Assembly (NCBI GenBank): GCA_964436305.1
Contig: CAYTCI010000009.1
Span: 16,851 to 80,850, forward strand
DNA from: JAKPUX01 sp964436305
Lineage (GTDB): Bacteria; Zhuqueibacterota; Zhuqueibacteria; Residuimicrobiales; Residuimicrobiaceae
Direction: 5' to 3'
Length of the DNA: 64,000 nt
The position numbers and the translations under genes were made by a program. Under the pieces are notes generated by a model, which was not told the DNA's origin, searched no databases, and saw only the letters and a program-made list of their open reading frames with translations. Shown here in pieces: positions 7,978 to 17,825 of this stretch (within the stretch, counting starts at the first letter, position 1; every line of letters starts with the position of its first letter).

Positions 7978-10830
7978 ATGACCACTGGATCCCATTCTTG
8001 CATGCGGTCTGCCTGGCGCAGGGCCTTGCTGCTGTTGACCCTTCTCGGGGTGCCCCTCGCCCCCGTTGGGCTGCAGGCGGCCACCACGGGCAAAATTGCC
8101 GGTAAAATTTCAGACGCGAAGACCAGGGAACCGCTGCTCGGCGCCAATGTCATCGTCGTCGGTACCAGCCTCGGCGCGGTCTCCGACCTGTCCGGTGACT
8201 ATTTTATCGCCAATGTGCCGACCGGGAGCTATACCCTGAAAGCGACCATGGTGGGTTACAAAGGCGTGACCGTGAAGGAGGTGGTGGTCCGCATAGACCG
8301 CACCACCGAGATCCCCTTCGCCCTGGAGCAATCGGTTATCGCCGGGGAGGATATCGTCATCACCGCCGAACGGCCGCTGGTGGAAAAAGACAACACCTCT
8401 TCCAACATGATCCTCGCCAGCCAGGAGATTGTCAGCCGGCCGACCACCGATTTCATGCAGGTGCTGACCACCCTGCCGAGCATCAACGTCGAGGATGGCG
8501 TGATGAAATTCCGCGGCGGTACCCTCGATCAGGTTGCCTTTATGATCGACGGCACCCGCGCCCAGAATCCGATGGACCACTCTCCCTACACCAACATTAA
8601 CCTCAGCGCCATCTCCGAGGTCGAGGTGATCACCGGTTCCTTCAATGCCGAGTACGGCGAGGCGATGTCGGGCGTGGTTAATGTCGTCACCAAGGAGGGC
8701 AAGGATCATTACAGCCTCTTCGTCGATACCCGCTATACCCCTCCGGGCAAGAAACACTGGGGCGATGCCCTCTATGACCTTAACTCGAACCTCTACTGGG
8801 AGAACAGCCATGCCCGGCATCTCGAGTGGTGGGTCGAGAATACCGATCAGTGGGTCGATCCCAACGGCGCCTACGGCTACGATCCCAAGTGCGTCTGGAC
8901 CCCGGAGCAGGCTTTCAAGGATTACCTGTCAACCCACCGGCCGCTGACCGATTATACCAAACGGCCTAGCTATCAGACCGAGATCAGCGTCGGCGGTCCC
9001 GTGCCCCTCATTCGCAACATGAGCTTCTTCGCCACGGGCAAATACCGCACCCAGCCGCCGATCATGGGCAATGCCTATCGCAATGTCGGCAAATTCTTCG
9101 ACGGCACCCTCAAGCTGAGCTATCAGATGGCCCCCTCCATGAAGCTGACCTTCTCCGGTTTTGGCGGATCTGAAGAGAGCTGCTGGGGCATGGAATGGGT
9201 GGATTCCTGGTATTCACAGCGCTACGGACTGAACTCCCGTTATGCCTATTACGACTTTGCTGGTCTGCCGACCAACCGCACCGATGGCCAGACCCTGACC
9301 TTCAACCATGTCCTCAATCCCAAAACGATGTACGAGGTAAAGCTCAACCGCGTTCACGCCAAGCGCAAGACCTGGACCTTTCCGGACGATCCGGTGGGCT
9401 GGGCGGCAACCGAGGCCATTCACGATTATCTGCGCGCCACCGACGAGAATGGCTATGCCATCCAGGGCGGCTACATGAACGCCATCGGCTATCATACCCT
9501 CGGCTATTACTATCGCTATGATGATGACAACACCGAGTACAATCTCACCGGGTTCCTCGGCAGCACGATCAACAAGTACTGGTATCTCAAGAGTGGCGTC
9601 GACGTCTCCTACTATAACCTCGACCATTTCAACCAGGCCAAGGCCCCGGACCGCCGCGATGACCGCACCTACAATCCCTATCAGGGCGCCCTCTACCTGC
9701 AAAACAAGCTCGAGTTCGGCGGCTTGATCATGAATGCAGGCTTACGCTTCGATTTTTACAATCCCAATGATTTCGTCTACACCAACCTCTTCGATCCCCT
9801 CAATTCCGGGAAGAAGAAGACGCGGGTCTTCACCCAGCTCAGCCCCCGCCTGGGCATCTCCCATCCGATCGATGAGCGTACGGTACTCCATTTCTCTTAT
9901 GGTCACTTCTTCCAGCGTAGCTCTTTTGGTGATTACGGCGAGGGTAATGATTCCGGCGGGCAGCAGGGCAGCCTGACCACTTTTATCATCGACGGCTCGA
10001 ATTTCCCCTGGGTTCTGGGCAACCGCGAGGTGCGCCCGCTCAAGACCATTGCCTATGAGGTCGGTCTCGAGCGCAACTTTGCCGATCAGTTCGTCGTTGA
10101 CGTGACCGGCTATTACAAGGATATCCGTAATACGATCCGCACCACCACCATCGAATCGCCCAATGGCATCTACACCACCAACGGCAACGGCAATTATGCC
10201 GATGTCCGTGGTGTGGAACTCTCCCTGCGCAAACTGCCCTCGGTGGGCAAGCTGGGTGCACTCTGGGGGTATGTTAACTTTACCACCCAGATCGGCATCT
10301 ATGGCAGCAGCGGCGATCCCGATGTCATCCGCGGCGACGGCACGGTGCGCTATCCCTCCAGCGGTGACGTCATCGCCCACAACAACCCGCGGCTTAAGGC
10401 CGGGATCTCGTACCAGACCCCCGGCGGAAGTTCGCTGGCCGCTGCGATCGTGGGCAACATCACCATGTCGATCAATTACGAGGCCGGCTTTCCCAACGAC
10501 AAGATTCGCTCGGATTATTTTCTCTATGACGGCAAGCGCTATCTCCGCCCGGCCGACAAGAACGCTGCTTTCCGCCTCAAGAAAGAGATCAACCTCCCCG
10601 CCGTCGGCCTGCGCATCGATCCCTACGTCGAAGTGCAAAATCTCTTTAACGACCAGTGGCTGAATCTGCAGACCTTCGAGAATGCCTCCTTCGACGATCA
10701 GGCGAAATTCGCGAAATCGGGATTCGACCATGTGCCGAATTTTGACATGACCGGCGCACCCATCCTCGCGGCGGCCAAATACCGTAATCTGCCGCGCTCG
10801 GTCATGTTCGGCGCCACCTTTGCATTCTAG
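7978..10830 (+). CDS. TonB-dependent outer-membrane receptor with CarboxypepD_reg-like domain
   Basis: The 950-residue protein is a SusC-like outer-membrane transporter. Order: signal peptide (about residues 1-37), a carboxypeptidase-regulatory-like domain ('GKISDAKTREPLLGANV'), a TonB-box-like EDIVITAERP, a plug domain (FMIDGTRAQNPMD, then 'SFNAEYGEAMSGVVNVVTKEG'), and a long beta-barrel ending in aromatic Phe. The ATG at 7978 has GCGGAGG 7 nt upstream, so the TTG at 7972 is not needed. No SusD homologue follows. The next genes are a secreted sorting-domain protein and a PorV-like barrel, which may be its partners. The ligand is presumably an oligosaccharide from the locus substrate. Confidence 0.93.
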   Translation: MTTGSHSCMRSAWRRALLLLTLLGVPLAPVGLQAATTGKIAGKISDAKTREPLLGANVIVVGTSLGAVSDLSGDYFIANVPTGSYTLKATMVGYKGVTVKEVVVRIDRTTEIPFALEQSVIAGEDIVITAERPLVEKDNTSSNMILASQEIVSRPTTDFMQVLTTLPSINVEDGVMKFRGGTLDQVAFMIDGTRAQNPMDHSPYTNINLSAISEVEVITGSFNAEYGEAMSGVVNVVTKEGKDHYSLFVDTRYTPPGKKHWGDALYDLNSNLYWENSHARHLEWWVENTDQWVDPNGAYGYDPKCVWTPEQAFKDYLSTHRPLTDYTKRPSYQTEISVGGPVPLIRNMSFFATGKYRTQPPIMGNAYRNVGKFFDGTLKLSYQMAPSMKLTFSGFGGSEESCWGMEWVDSWYSQRYGLNSRYAYYDFAGLPTNRTDGQTLTFNHVLNPKTMYEVKLNRVHAKRKTWTFPDDPVGWAATEAIHDYLRATDENGYAIQGGYMNAIGYHTLGYYYRYDDDNTEYNLTGFLGSTINKYWYLKSGVDVSYYNLDHFNQAKAPDRRDDRTYNPYQGALYLQNKLEFGGLIMNAGLRFDFYNPNDFVYTNLFDPLNSGKKKTRVFTQLSPRLGISHPIDERTVLHFSYGHFFQRSSFGDYGEGNDSGGQQGSLTTFIIDGSNFPWVLGNREVRPLKTIAYEVGLERNFADQFVVDVTGYYKDIRNTIRTTTIESPNGIYTTNGNGNYADVRGVELSLRKLPSVGKLGALWGYVNFTTQIGIYGSSGDPDVIRGDGTVRYPSSGDVIAHNNPRLKAGISYQTPGGSSLAAAIVGNITMSINYEAGFPNDKIRSDYFLYDGKRYLRPADKNAAFRLKKEINLPAVGLRIDPYVEVQNLFNDQWLNLQTFENASFDDQAKFAKSGFDHVPNFDMTGAPILAAAKYRNLPRSVMFGATFAF

Positions 10831-10850
10831 CAGGCTATGGAGAGAATACG

Positions 10851-13046
10851 ATGAGAATAGACGGCAAACATCTCGTGTCCGGTTGTCTGATTCTGCTGCT
10901 GGCCGCTGCCGGCAGCAGCGTGGCCCAGACGATGACCGAGCAAATCCACAAACGCGGCAAGCTGTGGGATACCATCAGCTCGGACGGCTGGATCGGCAGC
11001 CTTGGCGCCTGGGATTTCCTCGTCTCGGTGCCCCTGGGCCTCTATCCCGGCTTCAAGGATTACTACCATCCGGTCGGCAACGAAAACAAGGCGGTCAATA
11101 CCTACGCCAACGCCAATTTCCACAACTTCCGCAGCGGCTGCTGGATCGTCACCAAGGATTTGATGACGCCGGGGCCGCCGCCCAAGAACGCTCCGACTCC
11201 GACCGATTACGAGGTCTTTCTATCGGGCATGCAGGAGGACAGTTACGGCATCGAGCAGCCCTATCGCGACCTCGGCATGGTCAAAAACTACAGCGAGGAG
11301 CCCGGCTTCAATCCCTTGCTGCCGGAGGAGATGACCGATGGCACCTTCAACACCAATACCGGGGTCTCCGTCACCCGGCGCAGCTACGTCTGGAGCTATC
11401 CCGGGTACAGTGATTTCATCCTCTATGACTATACCTTTGAGAATACCGGGACTATCGTCTCGGATTTCACCAATACGGTCGTTCCCGATTTCCCGCCTCA
11501 GACCCTGAAGGATGTTTACTTCGTCTTCCATTCGGGCATTTCGGTTTCGACCAAGAGCAATATCAACTTCGGCGCCGAGCTCTCGCCAATCAGCGCCGGC
11601 GGCTTCGGCTGGGAAAAGAAATGGTACCACGACTATTATTACACCTACGATGATGGGCAACTGGTCTTTTCAACCAACTACAACGGCGGCAAGGAGCCGC
11701 CGCCCTGGTGGGATGCCAGCGCCCTCAAAGAGAGCGAGATCTGGAAAAAGTATTTCGGCGACGAGCTGATGAGTCCTGCGGCCTTTGGCTGGCTCGCCTT
11801 GTACGCCAGTCCGACCGGCGCCACACCGCGGACAACCCCCAAGCCGGATGTCTTGCGCATCGATTCGCACAAGGGCGGCCGCTTCCAGGGTATGGATCTC
11901 GATCTGGAAAAGTTCAGCATGGCCAACTTCAGACCGAAGAAGTCGTTCTATGATTTTGCCACGCTGCCGGATCTGCAGCCCGCCCTCGGCAATACCGGCA
12001 ACCGGTTCAACTTCTTCACCTTTTCCTACGGCCCCTATACCCTGGAACCGGGCCAGAAGGTGCGCATCATCCTGGCCGAGATCGCCGGCTGCATGGATTT
12101 TCATGATGTCGTCAACGGCGATCCGCAGGGCCACTTCCCCGACAGCACCATCGCCGCCATCCGCCGCAATGCCGCGCATGCCCGCCAGACGGTGCAGTGG
12201 GGCCTGGGGGCTACGGTGAATGGTATCCCGCTGGCTGCTGATGCGCCCGAACCGCCACCGGGGCCCACCTGTGTTGCTGCCAACGTCTCCTACAGCACCG
12301 AGGTGCCGCTGGTTCGGGTTGCCTGGGACAAACGGGCCGAAACCACGGTGATCAAGGATGGCTCCGGCAGCACCTTTTACGACGGCGCTGTCGATCTCGA
12401 CGGCTACCGGATCTACCGCTCCACCGATTTCCAGTTTGTCAATGAGACCGAATCGCCGGTCTTCCGCGGCGCCTACTGGGACCTGATCCTCGATATTCCG
12501 CGCGCGGAGTTTGCCAAATACTGGAAAGAGAGCGAGCAGGAGTACGTCTTTATGGACTCCACCGTTGTCTTCGGTTTTCGCTGCGGCTACTATGTCGCCG
12601 CCTATAACAGCAATCCGGGGAGCTGGACCTCCGCCAATGGCACCGTCGTGACCGGGCTGCCTACCCTCGAAAGTGGCGATTACAATCGCACCAATCCGGT
12701 CGCCGCCTCCTCGGGACCGGTCAACACCTTCGATATCTATGTGGTCCCCAATCCCTATATCTTTAACGATCCGGAGCGCAGCTTCGGCATCAACGACCCC
12801 TATCGCATCGAATTTCGCAATCTGCCGCAGAGCTGTACCATCCGGATCTATACCCTCTCCGGCGACTTGATCACGACGATCGATCATCAACCGGACCGCT
12901 TCGGCAACCTCTCCGGCAGCGAGGTCTGGAGCCAGAAGAGCGATTCGGGACTGCTGGTGGCACCGGGACTCTATATTTACCATATTCAGTCGAAGGTACC
13001 CGGCCTTGACAGCAAGCTGACTGGCAAATTGATGATCATTCGCTAA
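10851..13046 (+). CDS. Large secreted protein with C-terminal sorting-like domain
   Basis: This is a 731-residue exported protein with a signal peptide (residues 1-25, ending SSVAQ). I do not recognise the first ~480 residues. A fibronectin-III-like stretch follows ('VAWDKRAETTV' to 'DLDGYRIYRSTDF'). The C-terminus carries a sorting/FlgD-like domain with VVPNPYIF, 'IRIYTLSGDLI' and a final APGLYIYHI strand. It lies between the TonB receptor (20-nt gap) and the PorV-like barrel (23-nt gap). This position suggests a cell-surface partner of the receptor that fills the place SusD has in Bacteroides loci. That role is inferred from position only. GGAGAG precedes the ATG. Confidence 0.7.
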   Translation: MRIDGKHLVSGCLILLLAAAGSSVAQTMTEQIHKRGKLWDTISSDGWIGSLGAWDFLVSVPLGLYPGFKDYYHPVGNENKAVNTYANANFHNFRSGCWIVTKDLMTPGPPPKNAPTPTDYEVFLSGMQEDSYGIEQPYRDLGMVKNYSEEPGFNPLLPEEMTDGTFNTNTGVSVTRRSYVWSYPGYSDFILYDYTFENTGTIVSDFTNTVVPDFPPQTLKDVYFVFHSGISVSTKSNINFGAELSPISAGGFGWEKKWYHDYYYTYDDGQLVFSTNYNGGKEPPPWWDASALKESEIWKKYFGDELMSPAAFGWLALYASPTGATPRTTPKPDVLRIDSHKGGRFQGMDLDLEKFSMANFRPKKSFYDFATLPDLQPALGNTGNRFNFFTFSYGPYTLEPGQKVRIILAEIAGCMDFHDVVNGDPQGHFPDSTIAAIRRNAAHARQTVQWGLGATVNGIPLAADAPEPPPGPTCVAANVSYSTEVPLVRVAWDKRAETTVIKDGSGSTFYDGAVDLDGYRIYRSTDFQFVNETESPVFRGAYWDLILDIPRAEFAKYWKESEQEYVFMDSTVVFGFRCGYYVAAYNSNPGSWTSANGTVVTGLPTLESGDYNRTNPVAASSGPVNTFDIYVVPNPYIFNDPERSFGINDPYRIEFRNLPQSCTIRIYTLSGDLITTIDHQPDRFGNLSGSEVWSQKSDSGLLVAPGLYIYHIQSKVPGLDSKLTGKLMIIR

Positions 13047-13069
13047 GCCATTGAAGGATGGGACAACTT

Positions 13070-14056
13070 ATGAAAAAGAGCCTTGTTCTTGTACTCCTGC
13101 TTTCGCTGGCCGCGGCCACGGCGCTCTTCGGCTTTAACAAGGGCGGGAGGACCTCCTTTCAGTTCACCAAGATCGGCGTCGGCGCCCGCCAGGCCGGGAT
13201 GGGGGAGGCCTGCATCGCGGTGGTCCGGGATGTCAACGCTGTCTACTGGAATCCGGCCAATATCGGCGGCCTCAAGAGCGGGGAGGTGGCTTTCTCCTAT
13301 GCCCGCTGGTTCGCGGATCTGAACTACCTCTCGGCAGCAGCCGGCTGGCGCTGGAATCGGGTCGGCGTTTTCGCCCTCTCCTTTGCCGGCCTCGATTACC
13401 AGGATCTTCAGGAGGCCCTGGTGACCAGCCCCACCGGTGCAGCAGACACCCGCACCGGTTCGACCTTCAGCGGCAGCGACTTGCAGTTCGGCCTGACCTT
13501 CGCTCGCGAGTTCACCGACAAACTCACCCTAGGCCTCTCTGCCAAGTACTATCGCGAAGAGCTCTTCACCTATGGCGCCGGATTGCTCGCCTTCGATGTC
13601 GGCACCTACTATCAGACCGGCTTCAAGGGCTTCCGCATCGCCATGAGTGCGCAGAATTTTTCCACCGGCTCGGTCAGCTGGCTGGGCAAGGACAAGAGCG
13701 ACCGCATCGAGGGCTACGAAATGCCCCTGATCTATCGTATTGGCACTGCCTTCGACCTTATCAATGGCGAGGAGGGCTTTATCAACCTCGGCCCGGCCCA
13801 CTATCTCCAGGTGAGCCTCGATGCCATCAATACCAACGATTATGGCGAGCGCTATCACCTCGGCGGCGAATACTGGTACAATCATACCTTCGCCTTCCGC
13901 TGCGGCTACCGCTTTAATTATGAGGAAGGCAACCTCGGAGTGGGAGTCGGATTGCGCCAGCAGCTTTCGGGCATGAACATGCAGCTCGATTACGCCTTTG
14001 TCAACTACCAGTACCTTGATTCGCCGCACCGCTTTTCACTGCTGATCTCTTTCTGA
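13070..14056 (+). CDS. PorV/PorQ-family outer-membrane beta-barrel protein
   Basis: This is a predicted outer-membrane barrel of the PorV/PorQ type (328 residues from ATG 13070). After a short signal peptide it has the family opening 'IGVGARQAGMGEACIAV' and DVNAVYWNPAN, then alternating aromatic strands ending in 'RFSLLISF'. In known type IX systems PorV shuttles sorting-domain cargo to the attachment complex. Here it directly follows a sorting-domain protein. ATG 13058 is a possible earlier start, but it overlaps the GAAGG site that serves 13070, and MKKS at 13070 looks like a signal-peptide start. Confidence 0.85.
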   Translation: MKKSLVLVLLLSLAAATALFGFNKGGRTSFQFTKIGVGARQAGMGEACIAVVRDVNAVYWNPANIGGLKSGEVAFSYARWFADLNYLSAAAGWRWNRVGVFALSFAGLDYQDLQEALVTSPTGAADTRTGSTFSGSDLQFGLTFAREFTDKLTLGLSAKYYREELFTYGAGLLAFDVGTYYQTGFKGFRIAMSAQNFSTGSVSWLGKDKSDRIEGYEMPLIYRIGTAFDLINGEEGFINLGPAHYLQVSLDAINTNDYGERYHLGGEYWYNHTFAFRCGYRFNYEEGNLGVGVGLRQQLSGMNMQLDYAFVNYQYLDSPHRFSLLISF

Positions 14057-14076
14057 ACCGCGCAGGAGTCGACTGA

Positions 14077-17000
14077 ATGGCCTTTGCAAAAATTGCTCTC
14101 GAGGGAGAAACCCTCACCCGCGAAACCTTCGCCACACCCCCCAAAGCAATGGGCATCCTGCCCTTCTGGTTCTGGAACGGCGAACTGCAGGAAGCCGAGA
14201 TGGAATGGCAACTGCGCGAGTATCACGACAAGGGCATCTCCGGACTGTTTATCCACGGCCGCTTCGGCCTCAAGGTGCCTTACCTCTCGCCGGAATGGTT
14301 CGAACGGGTTCAGTATGTGGTCAAAAAGGCCGAGGAGATCGGCATCGATATCTGGGTCTACGATGAAATGAACTGGCCAAGCGGCACCGCCGAACGTCAG
14401 GTCCTGAAAAAGTGGCCCCACCTCAAGCAGAAATACCTCGAACTGGTGGTCCTGAATGTGGACGGGCCGCTCTTCACCTTTCTCGAGGCAACCGACTCGC
14501 GCTATGTCAACACCGGCGATTCCCGGCCGATCGCCGCTTTCGCCTGCTCTGCGGAGGAGTTCGAGACCGGTATCACCCGGCTCATTGACCTGACACCCAA
14601 TCTCTCCTTCAACAAGGTCGTTCCCTGGGAGGCCCCTGCCGGCAAATGGAAATTGCTCTACTTCCTCGAAAAGGAGATCGACTATTACATCGATACCCTC
14701 GATCCGGAATCGACCAACCGCTTTCTCGAACTCACCCATGAGGGCTATAAAAAGGCGGTCGGCTCCGCCTTCGGCAGCACTGTGCCGGGCTTTTACACCG
14801 ACGAACCGGCGATGTACTATTATCAGGTCGGTGTCGATAACTTCGTCGTTCCCTGGTCCAGCCGGATGTTCAAAATCTTCCGCAAGCGCCGGGGCTATGA
14901 CCTCAAACCCTGGCTGCCCGCCCTCTATGCCGATATGGGCGAACGGACCGCAAGGATCCGCTATGACTTTTGGCGCACCCTTACCGAACAGTATGCCGAG
15001 ACCTATTACAAACGCATCCGCGACTGGTGCGATGAAAACGGCGTGATCTTCACCGGCCACCTGCTCTTCGAGGAGTGGCTGCGCGGCCACGCCCGCTGTG
15101 AGGGCAACATCTTTAAATACCTGAAACAGATGCACCTGATCGGGGTCGATCACCTCTACCCCAAGATCGGCAGCGAGGAGGAACCTGCCGAACACGTCGC
15201 CCTCAAACTGGCCAGTTCCGCTGCCCACCACTTCGGCAGCACCCGGTTGCTCTGTGAATCGATGGGGGGTACCTATTGGGACTGTACCCTCGAGCGGATG
15301 AAATGGATCGCCAACTGGGAGTACGTCCTCGGGGTCAACCTTTTCAACAACCATGGCTACCATTATTCCATCGAGGGCGAGCGTAAACGCGATTGGCCGC
15401 CGAGCCAGTTCTACCACCACACCTGGTGGAAATACTACGACCATTTCACCACCTACATGTCGCGTCTGGGGCATGCCCTTTCGGGCGGCCGGCATGTGGC
15501 GAAGATTCTCATCCTCTATCCGCTCAACAGCATCTGGACCAACTATACCCCGCAACAGCGCAGCCGCATCGGCGGGCTCATTGAAGGCGATTTCAACTAC
15601 CTCACCGACACCCTGCTGCGCCTCCATCATGATTTCGACTATGTTGATGAGGAGGTCCTGGCCGGGGCCGATTTTGCCGGCGGCCGCATCCGGATCGCGG
15701 CGGAAGAGTATGAACTGCTCATCCTGCCACCGCTGACCCATATCCAGGAGGCGACCTTCGCCGCGATTGAACGCTTCGCTCGCGAGGGTGGGCACATCCT
15801 CGCCGATACCCTGCTGCCACTCGAGTTTCTCGAGAGCGAGGAACCCGCCGCGGCCGAACGGGTGAAGGCCCTCTTCGGCGCTGATCCGCAGGCCCTGCTG
15901 CAGCGCTTTTCCGACGCCGGCGATTTTGCGATCGCACGCCACCCCGGTAATGACCGTATCACCCTGCTGCACGGACAGGGTCTGCATCACCATCGGCCGA
16001 AAATGGAGCTGCAGCATCTGCTGCAGGGCATGATTACCCCGGATGTGATCATCCGGAACGAAAACGTTTTTTGCCTGCACCGCATCAAGGATGGCTTCCA
16101 TCTCTATTTCCTGGTCAACACCTCACAGCAGCCACTCGGCAGGGTGGAGGCAAGCTTTGCCCAGCAGGGTGCCCCGGAGCTCTGGAATCCGGCAAATGGC
16201 TCGATCCAGCCCCTCTTTCCCTATCAGTACCGCGACAGCCGGATCCACCTGGCCCTTGATTTCCCAGCCACAACCGCCCATCTGGTCGTGTTCCGGGGTG
16301 AACGCGGAGCGAACCATATCAGCGCCACCAATCTGGTGGTCGAGCAGTTCGCGGAGGGCAAGGTGAGCGGCTATGCCGAACAGGAGATCGGACGCGCCTA
16401 TGTTCAAATCGAAGGAGCCGAGGGCCAGCGGGAACTCAGCGCCCCCGCGCTGGAGGCGCTGCCGCCTCTTTCGCTCGGCCAGCCGGTGGCCTTTGCGCTG
16501 GAGGGGGACAACGCCCTCTGCCTCTCGCACTGGCGGATGGCGCTGGCCGATGAGACTCCCGGAGAAGCGGCCGTGGTGCAGCCCGATTTCGACGACCAGA
16601 GCTGGCTGGAGGTGACAATGGGCGCCTGGGAGATGCAACTGCCCCAGGAGCGCGATGAAGAGCACTATCCCGTGACGCTGTGGTATCGCGCTACCTTCAC
16701 TGTGGCGGCGTTGCCGCAAACCTTGCAGCTGCTGGTGGACGGTTTCAGCGGCAGCAGCCATCGTCTCTTTGTTAACGGGACCGAGATCCGCGACCAGGGC
16801 CGGCGCAGCACCCTCGATGCGGAGATCCGCGCGCTCGATATTCACCCCTGGGTGAAACCGGGCCGGAATGTGATCGCAGTCGAACTGGTGGCGGAACGGC
16901 GCACCGACGGCCTCCTCGATCTGCTCAAGCTGGTTGGGGATTTCGTCCTGAAACAGCAGGAGGGGAGCTGGAGCATCACGACCCCGAGCGAGTGCCTCAC

Positions 17001-17337
17001 GACCGGCGACTGGTGTTCGCAGGGCTACCCCTTTCTTTCCGGCACCGGCTGTTATACCTTTGAAGTGGATTTGCCGGAAAGGTATGCCGATGGCAAGCTC
17101 TTTCTCGAAGCCGAATGCGGCGAGGATGTCCTCGAGGTGGCCATCAATACAAGCCAGTCCATCGTCCTCCCGTGGCATCCCTATCGCCTGGATGTCACCG
17201 AATGGCTCGTCCCCGGCAAGAACCGGGTGACCCTTAAAGTAACCAACACCCTTATCAACCTTCTCGAGGGGGTCTCGAAGCCTTCCGGCCTGCTGCAGGA
17301 ACCGGTGCTGCACCATAAATCCCGTTACCGGTTTTAG
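14077..17337 (+). CDS. Glycoside hydrolase, GH106-like (putative alpha-L-rhamnosidase)
   Basis: The protein has 1086 residues and no signal peptide, so it is probably cytoplasmic. The N-terminal TIM-barrel region has the 'LPFWFWNGEL' opening, then HGRFGLKVPYLSPEWF and 'VYDEMNWPSG', a pattern found in large enzymes annotated as GH106 or GH2-like. A jelly-roll sugar-binding domain of GH2 type sits near residues 850-970 ('LWYRATFTV', 'LFVNGTEI', 'PWVKPGRNVIAVEL') and a second one at the C-terminus. Candidate acids are Asp and Glu in YDEMNWPSG and FYTDEPAM. AGGAG precedes the ATG. Rhamnosidase activity is a family-level guess; another exo-glycosidase activity is possible. Confidence 0.65.
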   Translation: MAFAKIALEGETLTRETFATPPKAMGILPFWFWNGELQEAEMEWQLREYHDKGISGLFIHGRFGLKVPYLSPEWFERVQYVVKKAEEIGIDIWVYDEMNWPSGTAERQVLKKWPHLKQKYLELVVLNVDGPLFTFLEATDSRYVNTGDSRPIAAFACSAEEFETGITRLIDLTPNLSFNKVVPWEAPAGKWKLLYFLEKEIDYYIDTLDPESTNRFLELTHEGYKKAVGSAFGSTVPGFYTDEPAMYYYQVGVDNFVVPWSSRMFKIFRKRRGYDLKPWLPALYADMGERTARIRYDFWRTLTEQYAETYYKRIRDWCDENGVIFTGHLLFEEWLRGHARCEGNIFKYLKQMHLIGVDHLYPKIGSEEEPAEHVALKLASSAAHHFGSTRLLCESMGGTYWDCTLERMKWIANWEYVLGVNLFNNHGYHYSIEGERKRDWPPSQFYHHTWWKYYDHFTTYMSRLGHALSGGRHVAKILILYPLNSIWTNYTPQQRSRIGGLIEGDFNYLTDTLLRLHHDFDYVDEEVLAGADFAGGRIRIAAEEYELLILPPLTHIQEATFAAIERFAREGGHILADTLLPLEFLESEEPAAAERVKALFGADPQALLQRFSDAGDFAIARHPGNDRITLLHGQGLHHHRPKMELQHLLQGMITPDVIIRNENVFCLHRIKDGFHLYFLVNTSQQPLGRVEASFAQQGAPELWNPANGSIQPLFPYQYRDSRIHLALDFPATTAHLVVFRGERGANHISATNLVVEQFAEGKVSGYAEQEIGRAYVQIEGAEGQRELSAPALEALPPLSLGQPVAFALEGDNALCLSHWRMALADETPGEAAVVQPDFDDQSWLEVTMGAWEMQLPQERDEEHYPVTLWYRATFTVAALPQTLQLLVDGFSGSSHRLFVNGTEIRDQGRRSTLDAEIRALDIHPWVKPGRNVIAVELVAERRTDGLLDLLKLVGDFVLKQQEGSWSITTPSECLTTGDWCSQGYPFLSGTGCYTFEVDLPERYADGKLFLEAECGEDVLEVAINTSQSIVLPWHPYRLDVTEWLVPGKNRVTLKVTNTLINLLEGVSKPSGLLQEPVLHHKSRYRF

Positions 17338-17398
17338 CCGGCGGTGTGGTAGCAGGATCGGCCCTTCACGACCCGGCGGAACCAATCAGGAGCATTTC

Positions 17399-17800
17399 AT
17401 GAAAAAACAGGGCATTCTAAACGCACATCTTTCCTATTTGATCGCCAGGATGGGGCACACCGATCGCCTCGTCATCTGCGATTGCGGTCTGCCACTGCCG
17501 CAGGATGCAGAGGTAGTCGATCTGGCGCTGACCAAAAATATACCAACCTTCATGGAAACCTTGACGGTGGTGCTTTCGGAACTGCATATCGAAGGCGCCA
17601 TCATCGCCGAGGAGATGGAGACGGTCAGTGCACCTCTCTATCGCCAGATGGTCAAGGCGCTGCCCGAGGTGCCGCTGCGCAAGATCAGCCATCTCGAGTT
17701 CAAGGCGCAGTGTTCCGGTGAAGGCATTCTGTTTGTTCGCACCGGGGAAGCCACCTCCTATGCCAATATCATCCTCATCTCCGGCGTCAATTTCAACTGA
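17399..17800 (+). CDS. rbsD: D-ribose pyranase / fucose mutarotase family protein
   Basis: This is an RbsD/FucU-family mutarotase (133 residues, normal length) that interconverts pyranose and furanose or anomeric forms of a free sugar before phosphorylation or isomerisation. The N-terminal GILNAHLSYLIARMGHTD carries the conserved catalytic His, followed by 'VICDCGLPLP'. The C-terminal 'RTGEATSYANIIL' is also conserved. AGGAG lies 6 nt before the ATG. The family includes both ribose and fucose enzymes. In a glycan locus with no ribokinase, the true sugar may not be ribose. Confidence 0.88.
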   Translation: MKKQGILNAHLSYLIARMGHTDRLVICDCGLPLPQDAEVVDLALTKNIPTFMETLTVVLSELHIEGAIIAEEMETVSAPLYRQMVKALPEVPLRKISHLEFKAQCSGEGILFVRTGEATSYANIILISGVNFN

Positions 17801-17825
17801 TCACCAACGGGAAGGCTGCATCATC

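Noticed and set aside
7972..7980. TTG start for the TonB receptor
   Set aside because: ATG 7978 has ideal spacing from GCGGAGG and begins the signal peptide.
14005..16101. A 698-codon minus-strand frame
   Set aside because: Opposite the GH106-like gene; no start signal or domain.
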